Positions 12,201 through 22,768 of a stretch of DNA of 64,000 nt are shown in pieces (within the stretch, counting starts at the first letter, position 1; the number at the start of each line of letters is the position of its first letter). This DNA is from Hawksworthiomyces lignivorus (Eukaryota > Ascomycota > Sordariomycetes > Ophiostomatales > Ophiostomataceae), in contig NTMA01000001.1 of NCBI GenBank assembly GCA_002917075.1, forward strand, positions 682,001 to 746,000. The letters are read 5' to 3'. The notes under the pieces were generated by a model. It made no database searches and had not been told where the DNA came from. It saw nothing but the letters and a program-made list of their open reading frames with translations. A program made the translations under genes and the position numbers.

Positions 12201-12894
12201 GTCAAAATTCCCACTGTCGACCCTTCGCGAGTGCTGCGTTGGATACATTATGAAAACAGCGATTGAATATAACGATTGTGAGCTGGTTCGGAAATGCCTT
12301 GGTGAAGGGATTTGCATTGACCTTGAGGTTGAATCAATTTTCGGGGATGAAAATATGACATTGCTGCAATGGGCTATGAAGTATGGTAACGACGAAACTG
12401 CTCGCCTTTTACTAGATGCAGGGGCCGACGTGAATGCAGGGCCGTCCCAGAATCAGGGTACAGTGTGGCACGGAGGAGCAACTGCTTTGCAATATGCTGC
12501 CATTCGAGGAGACTTGAAGTTTGCCGAACTGCTCATATCTAAACAGGCTAACGTCAACGCGCCAGGGGCTGATCGCGACGGCCGTACTGCTCTCGAAGGG
12601 GCAGCAGAGCACGGCAAGCTTGATATGGTGCGGCTGCTACTAAAAGAAGGGGTTGATATAAGCGGTCGAAAGCGCATACAGTATATCCGCTCTGTTGCGT
12701 ATGCGATAGCGGAAGGCCACTATGCGGTTGCCGGCGTGCTGAAAGGCGGACTTGGAGGTTGGCTCGAAAACGATCAGAAAATCATGGAAATAATGGTGCA
12801 GAACAAAGCAAGGTATCTCAAAAATGGCAGCAATCGACGAGACTTTGGCGAGCTTGGAGAAGACGAGGAGAGCGAAACGGACGACGACGAATGA
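9284..12894 (+). CDS. large ankyrin-repeat protein with basic N-terminal Clr5-like remnant
   Basis: Proposed exons 9284-9299, 9360-9560, 9630-9710 and 9800-12894 join in frame to about 1130 residues. The first ATG gives MNPSN, and the first three introns rest on GTAAGT, GTATGT and GTAGTT donors plus phase agreement. The N-terminus has a Lys/Arg-rich segment (KKAKKDGKRTEVFAHGKRL) resembling the second half of the fungal Clr5 DNA-binding domain; the first half is not visible. From about residue 350 onward ankyrin units recur, for example ALEVAALDGNEALVDVLLDA, ALHLAAGRGNVKFVELLIQK and ALQYAAIRGDLKFAELLISK. The tail is acidic (GEDEESETDDDE). Such repeats bind other proteins; no catalytic domain is seen. 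The short 5' exons are the least certain part. Confidence 0.8.
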
Positions 12895-13420
12895 CAGATG
12901 AATATGACGCTTATTCCAGCGATGGTCTAGATGAAACAGAGGTAGAGTAGTCTAAAATTTACACTCAATCAGGACTCCGATCAGTATTTCTGAGTAGTCG
13001 TTTGTACAATAATGCCAGAATGTGCTATTCCTTCTGCGTCCAAGGTATATAATCTCGGACCGTTTTCCCTTGACATTTCCATTACTTGCACATAAGATTA
13101 TCCTCTGCTGCGCCAAGGTTCGTGTGTCATAACACTTCCATATGCTGAAGTAATATTTAGAACTACCTGAAGCAATAAGAACAGTGGCTGCTTTTTTCTG
13201 TTTCTTTTTCGTTTCTTTTTCTTGGCTTTTCCTTTATTAGCTTTATCGACGTCATTGTGTCATAAGGCCCATAGATTCGTATATGCATGAAACAGCTATT
13301 TCGTAGGGGGAAATCAAAAAACCCTCCTATTTATATCACATAACTTTTCACGCCCTTTAACCCTATTGGTCAATCTAGCCAAATAAGTGGGACTCTCCGT
13401 CTGTCCCCGACACATTGGAT

Positions 13421-13530
13421 TAGTATTTATGCTTGAGTTTAATCGTGTTTATTAGCCAATCCTGACTATTCACGTCTATACTAGGTGGAACCCTCTGGGG
13501 CAAAAACCACCGCTAGATCTAGTGTAGATT
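13421..13530 (-). repeat. LINE 3'-terminal repeat, copy A
   Basis: Shares TAGTATTTATGCTT, TATACTAGGTGG and GGGxAAAAACCA(A)CCGC, in the same order and orientation, with 14131-14260. Read on the minus strand it follows the LINE coding remnant and is therefore its 3' untranslated end. Confidence 0.7.
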
Positions 13531-13587
13531 AATTATAATCTGGTGATACAAAGTAAATAGTCCGTGGTTGAAATGAGTACGTAGTGA

Positions 13588-14105
13588 TTAATCCTCCGTT
13601 TCCTCTGCCTCTTCCAGTCTTGCTGCTAAGCGATAGTCTGGGATACGGCCACTTCGTTTCATCCATCGTAGTATCGGTCTGGCTGTGGGGCCTCCGGTAT
13701 TCAGCCGGCTGAATAGCTCCTCCGGGGTCCGGGGCTAGTCCGGGGGCCTTCCGGTGCCTCTGTCGCAGTAGAGTAGTATGTGCTCCGGGTCTCCTCCCCT
13801 GCACCGCAGGCGCACATGGGGGACTCTATACAGTGTCTGGTAAAGAGATAGTTGGCTAGGCCGATGTGCCCTGTACGTATCTGTGTGAGGAGACTGCTTT
13901 CGGCCTTTGTGAGATGCTTGTGGGCCTTCGCTACCTCTTTCGTTGTCCACCGGGGGTTGCGGCTAGCAGGCTGACGGCGCCGGTCTCCGGCCGTACGGTG
14001 CCAACGTGCCTTCCATTGCTCCGTGGTGTATTTTTGATCCCAGTGGGCTAGTATGACGTCGTGTGTGGTACAAGGGTCTGCTAGAGAACTCCGCCAGTTG
14101 GATAC
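13588..14105 (-). mobile_element. C-terminal remnant of a Tad-like non-LTR retrotransposon (LINE)
   Basis: Minus-strand translation gives the end of a LINE reverse-transcriptase polyprotein. In order there is a Trp-rich stretch (AHWDQKYTTEQWKARW), a basic helix (TTKEVAKAHKHLTKAES), the hallmark RTGHIGLANYLFTRHC, a CxC zinc-knuckle half (SPMCACGAGE), EHILLYC, and a tail containing GRIPDYRLAARLEE before TAA at 13590-13588. EHILLYC lies in a shifted frame, so at least one frameshift is present. The RT and endonuclease portions are absent, as expected for a 5'-truncated insertion. It is inactive. Confidence 0.85.
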
Positions 14106-14130
14106 AGTGATCCGATGGCATATAGTCCGG

Positions 14131-14260
14131 TAGTATTTATGCTTACTCTACCAACGTCAGTGTTTAACCGTACTATTGAGCTAACCCTGGTTATCTGTTT
14201 ATACTAGGTGGTACTAGGGTAAAAACCAACCGCGTTGAGTAACTAGGAGATTATTTTACA
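14131..14260 (-). repeat. LINE 3'-terminal repeat, copy B
   Basis: A diverged copy of 13421-13530 lying directly upstream (in element sense) of the truncated LINE. No LINE coding sequence is visible beyond it up to 14.8 kb. It is best read as a second, older and shorter insertion in head-to-tail order, not as an LTR. Confidence 0.6.
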
Positions 14261-14846
14261 TGTAAGGCCAGTCTAAGTACTAATAGCAAGTAATAAAATA
14301 ATGAAGAAGATGACGAAAACAGCGATAACAGATAGTGATGGAGGCTTCTGCGCCTACTGCGCAATAGGAATAAGCCCAAGCAAGGCATATACACAGATAG
14401 AACTTAGCTCGAAAATAACGGCCAGTCGTTACCGCTTGTCTAAAACAATAACCTATATGAAACTATTGTTCGTGCCCTCCTTGCGTGCACTGCGCGCTCT
14501 GTTGTTGATACACTACGCTCAAGCCTTATTAAAACATAAGCCATGCTAGACTGATCACTCGTACAAAGTTCCCTACTGTACTAGAATGGTACTTTGTAAC
14601 ACATAAATAAAGTATTCGTAATTGCTTTCAGCAATTCCTACTTTTCAAAAACAGCAATTAAGCATCAGCGTGCTGCACTATCATAAAGAAAAGTTAAAAG
14701 GATTGCAACTCTAGGTACAAAGTACTTCGAAGGGACAACACTCACTGCAAAGGCCGCCAAAAACGGCGCCATGCGCCAGCCAAAAGCAGCGGCCAGAACA
14801 GCACTTTCTCGCTTTCACCTGTAATTACTTCAGTTGCATATTGCAT

Positions 14847-15473
14847 CTACTTCTGAAGCTCCGGTGATATATCGGCCATCTGCCTCTTGTGTTCTCCGTT
14901 AGAGACCATTTCCTCGATCACTCTAGTGGCTACCTTTGTTGCTTCTATTCCTGCTGGAACTCCGCAATATATAGATGATTGCAAAATAGCTTCTCGAATT
15001 TCTAGCTCGGTCAATCCATTATTAATGGCTCCTCTAATGTGAATCCCCACCTCAGGCCAGCTCTTCAATGCTATGAGCATTCCTATGTCTAGTTGAAGAT
15101 AACGGCGTCAGAAGACGAAAGAAATCTCAATAATTCATGCTGCAATCCATTGATACTCCACTTACTGAGAAGGCTGCGCTGCTGGAATGTCAGACCCGGG
15201 CGGCTCCAAATATTGCCCCAGCACCATCTAGACCAAGGGCTTATGATTAGTAACTTAATATAAAACATTCGTCCAGCTTCAGAACGAGATTGAAGTACAA
15301 ATATCACTAGTCACGTACTCAGATACGAGTTGTTGGTTGGGATAAGCAAACTCAGTGGAGCCTGCCGCGAGGGCCTTATCCACGTAGACATCGCCGGCCA
15401 CTTTTCGGCGATTTTGGAGGCCAAGTTCAAACAACTCCTTGTGCAGCTCGTGGAATTTAGGATCCGCAGACAT
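14847..15473 (-). CDS. carboxymuconolactone decarboxylase family protein
   Basis: Small all-helical protein of the CMD/AhpD superfamily, closest to 4-carboxymuconolactone decarboxylases, which act on the protocatechuate branch of aromatic catabolism. Exons 15473-15319, 15227-15166 and 15088-14847 join in frame to 152 residues, the normal length. Splicing with GTACGT and GTAAGT donors restores the conserved EWCWGNIWSRPGL and RSLLNIGMLIAL. The C-terminal half has the family motif GAINNGLTELEIREAI and YCGVPAGIEA. Homologs also serve in fungal secondary metabolism and redox roles, so the substrate is not fixed by sequence. Confidence 0.85.
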
Positions 15474-16811
15474 TTTGTAGTATGTTTTGGGTAGCTCAAG
15501 TTAAGACACTGTAGTAGAGATATATCCGGGTACTTGTCAGTTTGACTGAGGTATATCGAGACCATAATGCGAGCTTTATTAATAGCTACGTGCTAAGATC
15601 AACTTTTAAAGTGACCGCAGAATCTCGTCTATTCTTTATGCTACGTGTATCCTAAATGCGGCCTTGCAGCGTTCGTACATCATTTGAGCAGTTCTCCAAA
15701 GAAACGCCATTCTGGTTCTCCATTTTTGAAGTTGTAGTCGAATGCTTGTCTTGGTATTTCTGTTTTGTTTATTCCCTTAGATTTCCCCAGTTTGGGGATC
15801 TCCATAGCGGAATTGATATCTCAACGGCGATGTATTTCACCCATAAATACTTATCACGCTAAGTCGAAAACACAGCAATCAGACAAGGGAGAGCCAATAC
15901 AGATGACGAGTCAGCTTTCGTATGCTTTTGAAGCTGCAAGCTGTCGTGGCAATCTCGGTGGAAACATTGATGTTCCCCAAATTGGAGAAGAAATCTGGGG
16001 CAGATGCATATTTAGCGCTGCGGGGCTGTTCCCAGTGACAGCCGCCAAGCAACCTTCAAAGATAAGTGGGAATAAAAACTGGAATGAAAGGCAACATAAA
16101 CTTTTGTTCAGATCCTCAAGTTTGAGAGTGCGACTCTCTGTATATTAAGCAATTACTTTTCGGAACAAATGACCGCATTTATAAGTTATTATAAATTACG
16201 TTCTGTACTCCGTACAGCCAGCCGTAAAAAGCATATCAACCAGACCTAGTTCGTAATATTTTGATCATATCTGTGTGTGTTTTATCGATAGTTTTTATCT
16301 CCCGTATTTTACGTCATCGCTCTGTAACAAAAGAAGCCCTTATTTACTACATACCCTCTCCACATTTCTATAGAAGAGACTGTACTTACTGCTACATATT
16401 ACATAGTTATCTCAAGCTGGACATAGTGGAAAAGTGTCGGACGTAAAAGCGGATACCAAGGACCCAAGAGGACTATGCATTAGTGAAAATACAGTGTGCT
16501 ATGCTCGAAACTTGTCCAAGTGCATCCTTTGTCAGCTTTTTTAAGGATCTAGGCCTACCTAGGTTGCTTCCGCCAGGTATTGGCCGAAACTGCGTGTTTT
16601 TGAGTACTAAGTGACCCTGAAGTCGGGCCTGTCGGCTGGAGGCACGGCGACTAGCGAATTAGGTATAAAGTATTGAAGTTGAAATATCACTTTAAAGACC
16701 CACTTCCCCGGAACCCCCAACCCCGCGTCATCCTCGCTTTGCTCTCGGCATAGAAATTCAGTTTTAACAAACTTGAGAATAACATTCAGTGCCAGAAATA
16801 CTTTTCTTAAA
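15474..16811. other. intergenic region
   Basis: No supported gene. A frame at 15765-16148 (127 codons) has no recognisable motif and biased composition. The last 200 bp presumably hold the promoter of the C2H2 regulator. Confidence 0.4.
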
Positions 16812-19311
16812 ATGCCAGCAGGCGAGAAAATGCATCACTGTCACCGCTGCTGCCGGGATTTTGCCAGGCTCGAACATCTACAGCGACACGAGCGGTCACA
16901 TACCAAAGAGAAACCCTTCCGCTGTGCGGGATGTCCGAAAGCCTTCACAAGAAAGTTAGTGCTGCAGTTTCCCGAGCCTTTGCAGCCTGAGCGACAACTT
17001 CGTTTCCACGAAAAGCGGCTGGCTAATGTCGTATAGAGATCTCCTTACTCGACATCTTCGCCTTGCTCACCAAGACCAAAACCATAATCAAATCCTCTCG
17101 GAGCCTCAGGCACAGAGCCAACTAGAGAGCCAAATCACCGAAGATGAGCCTCTTCCTCAAGATGTGTTGGTTCAGGCTTCTAGGTCGCAGCACACTGTGG
17201 CTTTCCAACCCAGAACAGTGTCATCAACAGATACTGTCATGTCCCCTGGCGAGGTTTCGGCAGTATCAGTATCGGTTGCTTCTCTCAGCAAGACTGTGCT
17301 AGACATAGCGCAAGACAGCGCCAGACCACCAAATCAATTCACAATAGAATCTCAAGATTTCGACATAGACGCATTTCCTGACGACTTCTCTTCTTTCCTT
17401 GACAGTGTCCCTCTTCCCAGCCACACGTTCTCGCCTATCTACCAGCCGCTGCCCCCATTCCTGCCAGACGTTAGCAATGACAATGGGCTTGTTGCGAGGT
17501 CTTACTTCGATCAACCACAGGCCTTCGTCTTCACTCCTCCAGAAACTGATCACGAATCGCTCAGAAACGGCGAGTTGAGAAAACAGAACCAACCCGCGGG
17601 CTCGCCACTTTCCACATATGGATCTCGGCTCCCGTCACTGGAGCCAGAGAGTATGCCACAACCTAGGCCATCCCGTCCAACACCCTCCAAAGGCATGGGA
17701 CATCAAGTTGTAACCACCCAAGCACGTGAGCGTGTTGTCCAGCACTTGTCTAAGATTTCCGCCAATGTGCCCGACTTGCCTGACAACATCAATCTTCCAT
17801 CAAAACACACAATGTCGCGCTACGTAACGGCGTACCTCAATGCATTTCATGTGCACTATCCCTTCATTCATGTACCTACTCTACAACTAGAGGTAATTCG
17901 CGTCGAATTGTTCTTGGCAATTGCAGCTCTTGGAGCGCGATACTCCCGCGAACCAGACGTCGGAGTTGAGCTCTTCAGATTGGCAAGATGTGCCGCTTTG
18001 GAAAGTGTACGATTAAGTCGGGGCAGAAGGCTGGAGAGCACCGGGAATTATGACTTCGCCGAGCAGGAAAGATACCGTCGGGCTAATGGCCAATATGCGA
18101 AGATCGAAATAATTCAATCACTGGTTCTTCTAATAGCCATGGCCACCTGGTTTCGAACACATCCCGCCGTGTACGAAGCCTTTGAAATACGCAGCGTACT
18201 CGACGCACTGATTCGGGAGAGCGATCAAGAGTACCTCTGTGAAACGGCCCCAAGTAGGTGGAAAGATTGGATCGCATACGAGTCTTACAAGCGGACAAAA
18301 TTTGTTGTATTTTGTTTCTTCAATATTCATACTATTGTCTTTGAGCTTCCCCCCATCATGATGATTGCCGATCTTCATCATCCGCTTCCTTGTAGCGAAG
18401 ACGAATGGAAAGCTACGAGTGAGGCCGACTGGCGCGAACTGACGGACCCGCACAAGCCTCTGCAAAACTTCCAGTGCGCCTTCAAAAATCTCTTTGTCCG
18501 GACTGGCGAGTCATCGCAAACATCTAAGACCTCCGAATTCTCCTCGCTAGGAGGCTTTGTTTTGATTCATGCCGTTCTACAGCGTATTTGGATGGTACGA
18601 AATGCATCCATACCGTCTGCAAATGACTCAGATATCCCGCTGCACAGCGTTCAGCTGTTTGAACGTGCCCTGAAATCTTGGTCCATGAGCTGGGAAGGCG
18701 ATCGCGAGTCGTCCATGGATCCTCTCAACCCCCACGGCCCGCTATCTTTTACCTCTACCGCGCTCCTACGCTTGGCTTATATTCGACTCAATATGGATCT
18801 GGGGCCTATCCGTGCTCTTGTAACGTGGAATCCGATGTTGATCGCGCAGTCCTTGGACTGCGGTCCACCAATCCGCCGCAGCCACCAGGTCACGCGCGCC
18901 GCATTGCACTGCGCCCACGCGCTCAGCATTCCGGTGAAGATTGGTATCAGCTTCGTGGCACAGACTCAAGTTTTGTACTGGTCCAATCAGCACGCCGTGT
19001 GCTCGCTGGAGTGCGCCGTCTTGCTCGCAAAGTGGCTGGAGTCGGTCACCGCAGAGAATGCGGCGCCTCCGCTCAACGCTGCCGAGGAGCGGACGCTCAG
19101 ATTTGTGATGCACTTGGTCGAAGAGGCAACTCACAAAGGCCAGTCTGTTGATACCGTACACAACAGGAAAATGCTAGCGTCAGAGGTGGTTCGGCTATGG
19201 GCGCTACTCTATAAATTTGAGAGCGTGTGGGAGCTGGTTGACGTAATACATAGGTCGCTGAACGCATTTGCGGATCTGCTTGAATCAAGATCTAGGATCA
19301 CAATAGAGTAG
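16812..19311 (+). CDS. C2H2 zinc-finger transcription factor with fungal-specific regulatory domain
   Basis: Predicted nuclear DNA-binding regulator. Exons 16812-16954 and 17037-19311 join (GTTAGT donor, TATAG acceptor) to 805 residues. The intron falls inside the second finger; splicing restores FTRKDLLTRHLRLAH. Two C2H2 fingers occupy about residues 10-62 (HCHRCCRDFARLEHLQRH and RCAGCPKAFTRKDLLTRH). A Pro/Ser/Gln-rich linker follows to about residue 300, then the fungal middle homology region (YLNAFHVHYPFIHVPTL; AIAALGARYSREPDVGVELF). This architecture is common near fungal metabolic genes. Targets are unknown; it may serve the neighbouring CMD gene or the cluster to its right. Confidence 0.88.
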
Positions 19312-19590
19312 CAAGACTCTCGCATAGCTTGAAACTGGACCACGCATGGATATTTAACTCAACCCATTTGGACTACTTTGGGTCTGCTGTCTTGGGAAGT
19401 CAAAGACGGACGTTCTCATCTGTTAACTTTTATATTGTGTAACGAAAGCCAGCGTATTTCTCCAATGAACCATCGCTTTTTAAGCATAGATAATTAGAAG
19501 GAGCACTGCATATGTGTCTCTGCCAGTCAGAGACGGAACAAGAAAATTTCCAAGTTTAAATCCAGTGACAGCATCCACATAGCAGAGCCC

Positions 19591-20340
19591 TCAAAGCTTC
19601 TGGATAATGCCCGCAAGCCCGGCAAAATCGTCCAGGACATTGCCATCATTTTCTCGTACAAGCTTCTCAGGATCGGTCTCGTCCAGGTCGTCTGTCCACC
19701 TCCGGATGTAGATTGTCTTGAGCCCCACGGCCTTGGCTGCCCGCAAGTCGTATGCATGTGCCGCCACCATGACGACCTCGCTAGGGTCGTTGCCGGTGGC
19801 AACCAAGTCCATGGCTTTGCGGTAGATTTCAGGTGCTGGTTTCGACACACCTAGTAGCTGACTGGAGAAGAGCAGGTCAAAGGTGAGCCGGGAAGAGCGA
19901 ACTAAGTCGAGTTGCAGTCGCGAGGTGCCGTTGGCTAGCACGAAGAGCTCACAGCCGCACTCCGTCCGGATGCGCTCCAAGCCAGGTCGCACATCGGGCC
20001 AGGCATCCATAGAATGCCAGGCGTTCACGGCAGCCGCTTCGACTGCATCTCTGTCCCCGCTTTCATAAAACCTGCGGGCTATGTCAGCGTTAGCTGGCAG
20101 GGCGAGCACGTTCCGCAGCAGGCGAGCATGTGTGATATCGATGTCTTCCGGAGCTTCACCGAGCGGCCTGCTGCGGATATGGTCAAAGAAGGCCTGGCGC
20201 CATTCCAACGCCAAGTCGGACCGCTCTTTTTCAGTCAAGGCTGATGGGAATGCGCGGACAACACTGCTATGCCAGTCCAGACATGTTCCCATAAAGTCAA
20301 AAAAGACAGCTTTGATGCGGCATTTGGGAGAGGAAGCCAT
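19591..20340 (-). CDS. HAD-superfamily hydrolase, 2-haloacid dehalogenase type II-like
   Basis: Single-exon 249-residue protein. It has all four HAD motifs: the nucleophile in VFFDFMGTCLDW, the Thr motif FVLANGTSRLQ, Lys in GVSKPAPEIYRKA, and the acidic motif MVAAHAYDLRAAKAVGL. The helical cap between motifs I and II fits (S)-2-haloacid dehalogenases, but fungal members also act as phosphatases or on other 2-substituted acids. It is divergent from the isocitrate-lyase-like gene and shares a 566-bp promoter rich in CGGA elements, so co-expression is likely. The substrate cannot be read from sequence. Confidence 0.85.
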   Translation of the reverse strand: MASSPKCRIKAVFFDFMGTCLDWHSSVVRAFPSALTEKERSDLALEWRQAFFDHIRSRPLGEAPEDIDITHARLLRNVLALPANADIARRFYESGDRDAVEAAAVNAWHSMDAWPDVRPGLERIRTECGCELFVLANGTSRLQLDLVRSSRLTFDLLFSSQLLGVSKPAPEIYRKAMDLVATGNDPSEVVMVAAHAYDLRAAKAVGLKTIYIRRWTDDLDETDPEKLVRENDGNVLDDFAGLAGIIQKL

Positions 20341-20461
20341 GGCGACGACATGTGAAGCCCATCACAACAATAATATCCCATGACGTCTAGACCTAGTCTA
20401 CATGTACTGCGGAGATGCGACTACCAGTAGTCATGAGACAGCCGAGTCTGGACCGCCCAAT

Positions 20462-20760
20462 TTGTCGGAGAATTCACTTGTCGGAGAATACGTTAAAGAC
20501 CCACCCACCCTTATCTCTTTTTAGCGTTCACTTTCAGCTACAAGAGCCTCAGCCTGGACACTTCCGACAACCTGGTCCAGTTATCGGACAAAACAAGCTC
20601 CTCTATTATCGGAAAAATACCACTAATAATTTGCCGAAAACAATAGGCTACCACGTTCAGTCTGGTCTTTCCTGGCAGACAAACCTACATTGGTGATAAG
20701 TTGATATGCCGTCGGAACATTTTGAATAATTGACTTTCGGTATCTCTTCCGGAGTCGGCG
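20462..20760. promoter_or_regulatory. bidirectional promoter with repeated TTGTCGGA/TCGGACA elements
   Basis: Between the HAD and isocitrate-lyase-like genes there are two direct copies of TTGTCGGAGAAT (20462-20473 and 20478-20489), an inverted TTCCGACAA near 20562-20570, TCGGACA at 20584-20590, ATTATCGGAAAA near 20605, and GTCGGAA and TTCCGGA nearer the lyase. CGG triplets are typical Zn2Cys6 targets, and the same element recurs upstream of other cluster genes. Confidence 0.55.
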
Positions 20761-20906
20761 CCATGATTATTGAGGGGAGTCCGTCTCTAAAAGACGGCAT
20801 TTAATGCAGCGGGCCTGGTATTCATTGTCTGGGGTATTATTGTAGAATTGTAGCTTGCCAGTGCTAAGAGCTTACTTCCCAATACCAACCCAACTTTGCC
20901 ATCAAA

Positions 20907-22568
20907 ATGACACTGGCATCCAAAGAAACGCTCGAGGCTGAGCAGAAATCGTTTGATGATACGGTTCGTGTTATTGAAGAATGGTGGAAGACTCCTCGGC
21001 AGCAGCATGTCAAGCGGCCATGGTCTGCCAAGACAATTGCAGCTCTTCGCGGTTCTGAGACACTGCCGGTGGCCTCTTCCCCAGCAGCTCTCAAACTATG
21101 GGATATGCTTCTTGAGCACCGCAAGAATGGCACGGCGGAGCTGACTTTCGGCGCGACGGATCCTATAGCAGTCAGCCAGATGGCCAAGTACATGCGCACT
21201 GTCTATATTTCTGGCGGTCTCTCCGGCTTTAGCGAGAACAACTACCCGGGAATGGACCATGCCGACTACGTGAGTTTGTTTTGAAAAGAGAACAAAGGTT
21301 TATATGATCTTATACTTACTACTTTCTCATGGCAGCCCTGGGATACCGTTCCCAAAGTTGTGGACAAGATCTTTCGGGCGCAGGTGTGGCACGACCAGCG
21401 GCAGCGGCAGCTCCGTATGGCCCACAAGATAGAAGAGCGGTCTACCATGGAGCACTGGGACTATCTTATGCCGATCGTGGCGGACGGCGACATGGGCTTC
21501 GGCTCGCTGACGACGGCACTCAAGGCAACCAAGGCACTAGCCGAGTTCGGCGCGGCGGCCATCCATATCGACGACCTGGCACTGGGCCTCAAGAAGTTCA
21601 CTATCGGTCAGGGCCGCACAGTGGTGCCGACCTCAGAGTATGCCGATCGCGTCAAGGCCATCCGCCTACAGCTGGACATTATGGGCGCAGAGACTCTCAT
21701 CATGGCGCGCTGCGATACCGACCACGCCGACTTCATCACATCCGTTGCTGACCCGCGCGACCACGCGTACGTGCTGGGAGCAACCAACCCGGACATTCTA
21801 CAGAAGCTGCAGTCACTGCAGCAGGTGATCGAAGAAGCCGTGCAGGCCGGCGCACCGGTGAGGGAGGCGCGTGATCGGTGGATCGCAGCGGCTGATCTAA
21901 AGACGTTTGACGAGGCTGTAGAGGCTGCCGCGGCGGCGCAGCCGGAAAAGCTTGCTGACTACAAGTCGCGAGTGGGCTACGGCTCGTCGCTGCAGCAGCG
22001 ACGAGCAGCCGCCAAGGCGGCTCTGGGCGTGGATGTTCCATTCGACTGGGAGCTTCCGCGCTCGCAGAACGGACAGTACATGTTCCGCCAGACGGTGCAG
22101 ACGATCGTAGAGCGGGCGCTGGTGGTAGCACCGCTGAGCGATCTGTCGTGGGCGCGCATGGACCTCCCCAACTACCACGACATAAAGGCGTATCACGAGG
22201 CGATGCTTGCAAAGCTCCCCGACCGCATGTTTGCCTTTGCCTGGGGCGGCGAGTGGCCGTTCCCCGAGTCGGCCGGGTGGACCGAAGAGCGACGCAAGAA
22301 CGCGTCGGCCATCTTGGCCAAGGAGTTCGGCGTGGTCTGGCAGGTACAGCCCATGTACATGATCCAGGGTGTCAATATGGAAATCGAACGATCGGCAGAG
22401 ATGTGGACAAATGAAGGAATCGGCGGCTACTATGAGAAAATCCAGTCGGCGGCCGTGACACGTAAGCCGTTCAAGGTGGACGGCTATGAGAAGATGAGCT
22501 GGTGCGGAGGATATCTGAGCGACGCCTTCTTTGCCGCTATTGCAGGAGAGGAGATTGTAGAATCATAA
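20907..22568 (+). CDS. isocitrate-lyase-like protein lacking the catalytic KKCGH motif
   Basis: Member of the isocitrate lyase/PEP mutase TIM-barrel superfamily. Exons 20907-21269 and 21336-22568 give 531 residues, close to fungal isocitrate lyase. Scaffold motifs are kept (ADYPWDTVPKVVDKIF, AAAIHIDDLALGLKK, PTSEYADRVKAIRLQLDIMG). The signature KKCGH, with catalytic Cys and His, is replaced by KKFTIGQGR (about residues 207-215). SGWQ near the substrate carboxylates reads SGGLSGF, the metal-site loop ADADTGHGG reads ADGDMGFGS, and the SPSFNW loop is absent. It is therefore unlikely to cleave isocitrate. The fold is kept, so another C-C or C-heteroatom lyase reaction or a non-catalytic role is possible. 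It sits between a HAD hydrolase and an amidase and shares the cluster promoter element. Confidence 0.85.
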
Positions 22569-22768
22569 ATAACCTGAGAAAAAATCAAGACGAGCTTCAA
22601 TTTTCATAAACTCTAAAAGCATTGTAGAAAGCTAGAGGGAAAGTGTTGACACTTTTATTTTAGAGAACAAATTTATCAGAATTTCCTCAAAAACTCCCGT
22701 CTAACATAAACAGTTGTGCGTGCAATCTATTCATTAATTTACTATGTAAGGCTAAATTTTTTGGTTGT

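Noticed and set aside
13421..14260. LTR retrotransposon bounded by direct repeats
   Set aside because: The repeats match, but the internal sequence is a LINE C-terminus and copy A is its 3' untranslated region. There are no gag/pol LTR-type genes or primer-binding site.
15765..16148. 127-codon open frame as a gene
   Set aside because: No motif, no splice or homology support, and low-information composition in an intergenic region.
20907..22568. Annotation as glyoxylate-cycle isocitrate lyase
   Set aside because: The catalytic KKCGH and several substrate loops are absent, so only the superfamily name is justified.
19591..22568. Phosphonate biosynthesis (PEP mutase plus HAD phosphonatase)
   Set aside because: The lyase-like protein lacks the PEP mutase signature and the HAD protein is dehalogenase-like, not phosphonatase-like.
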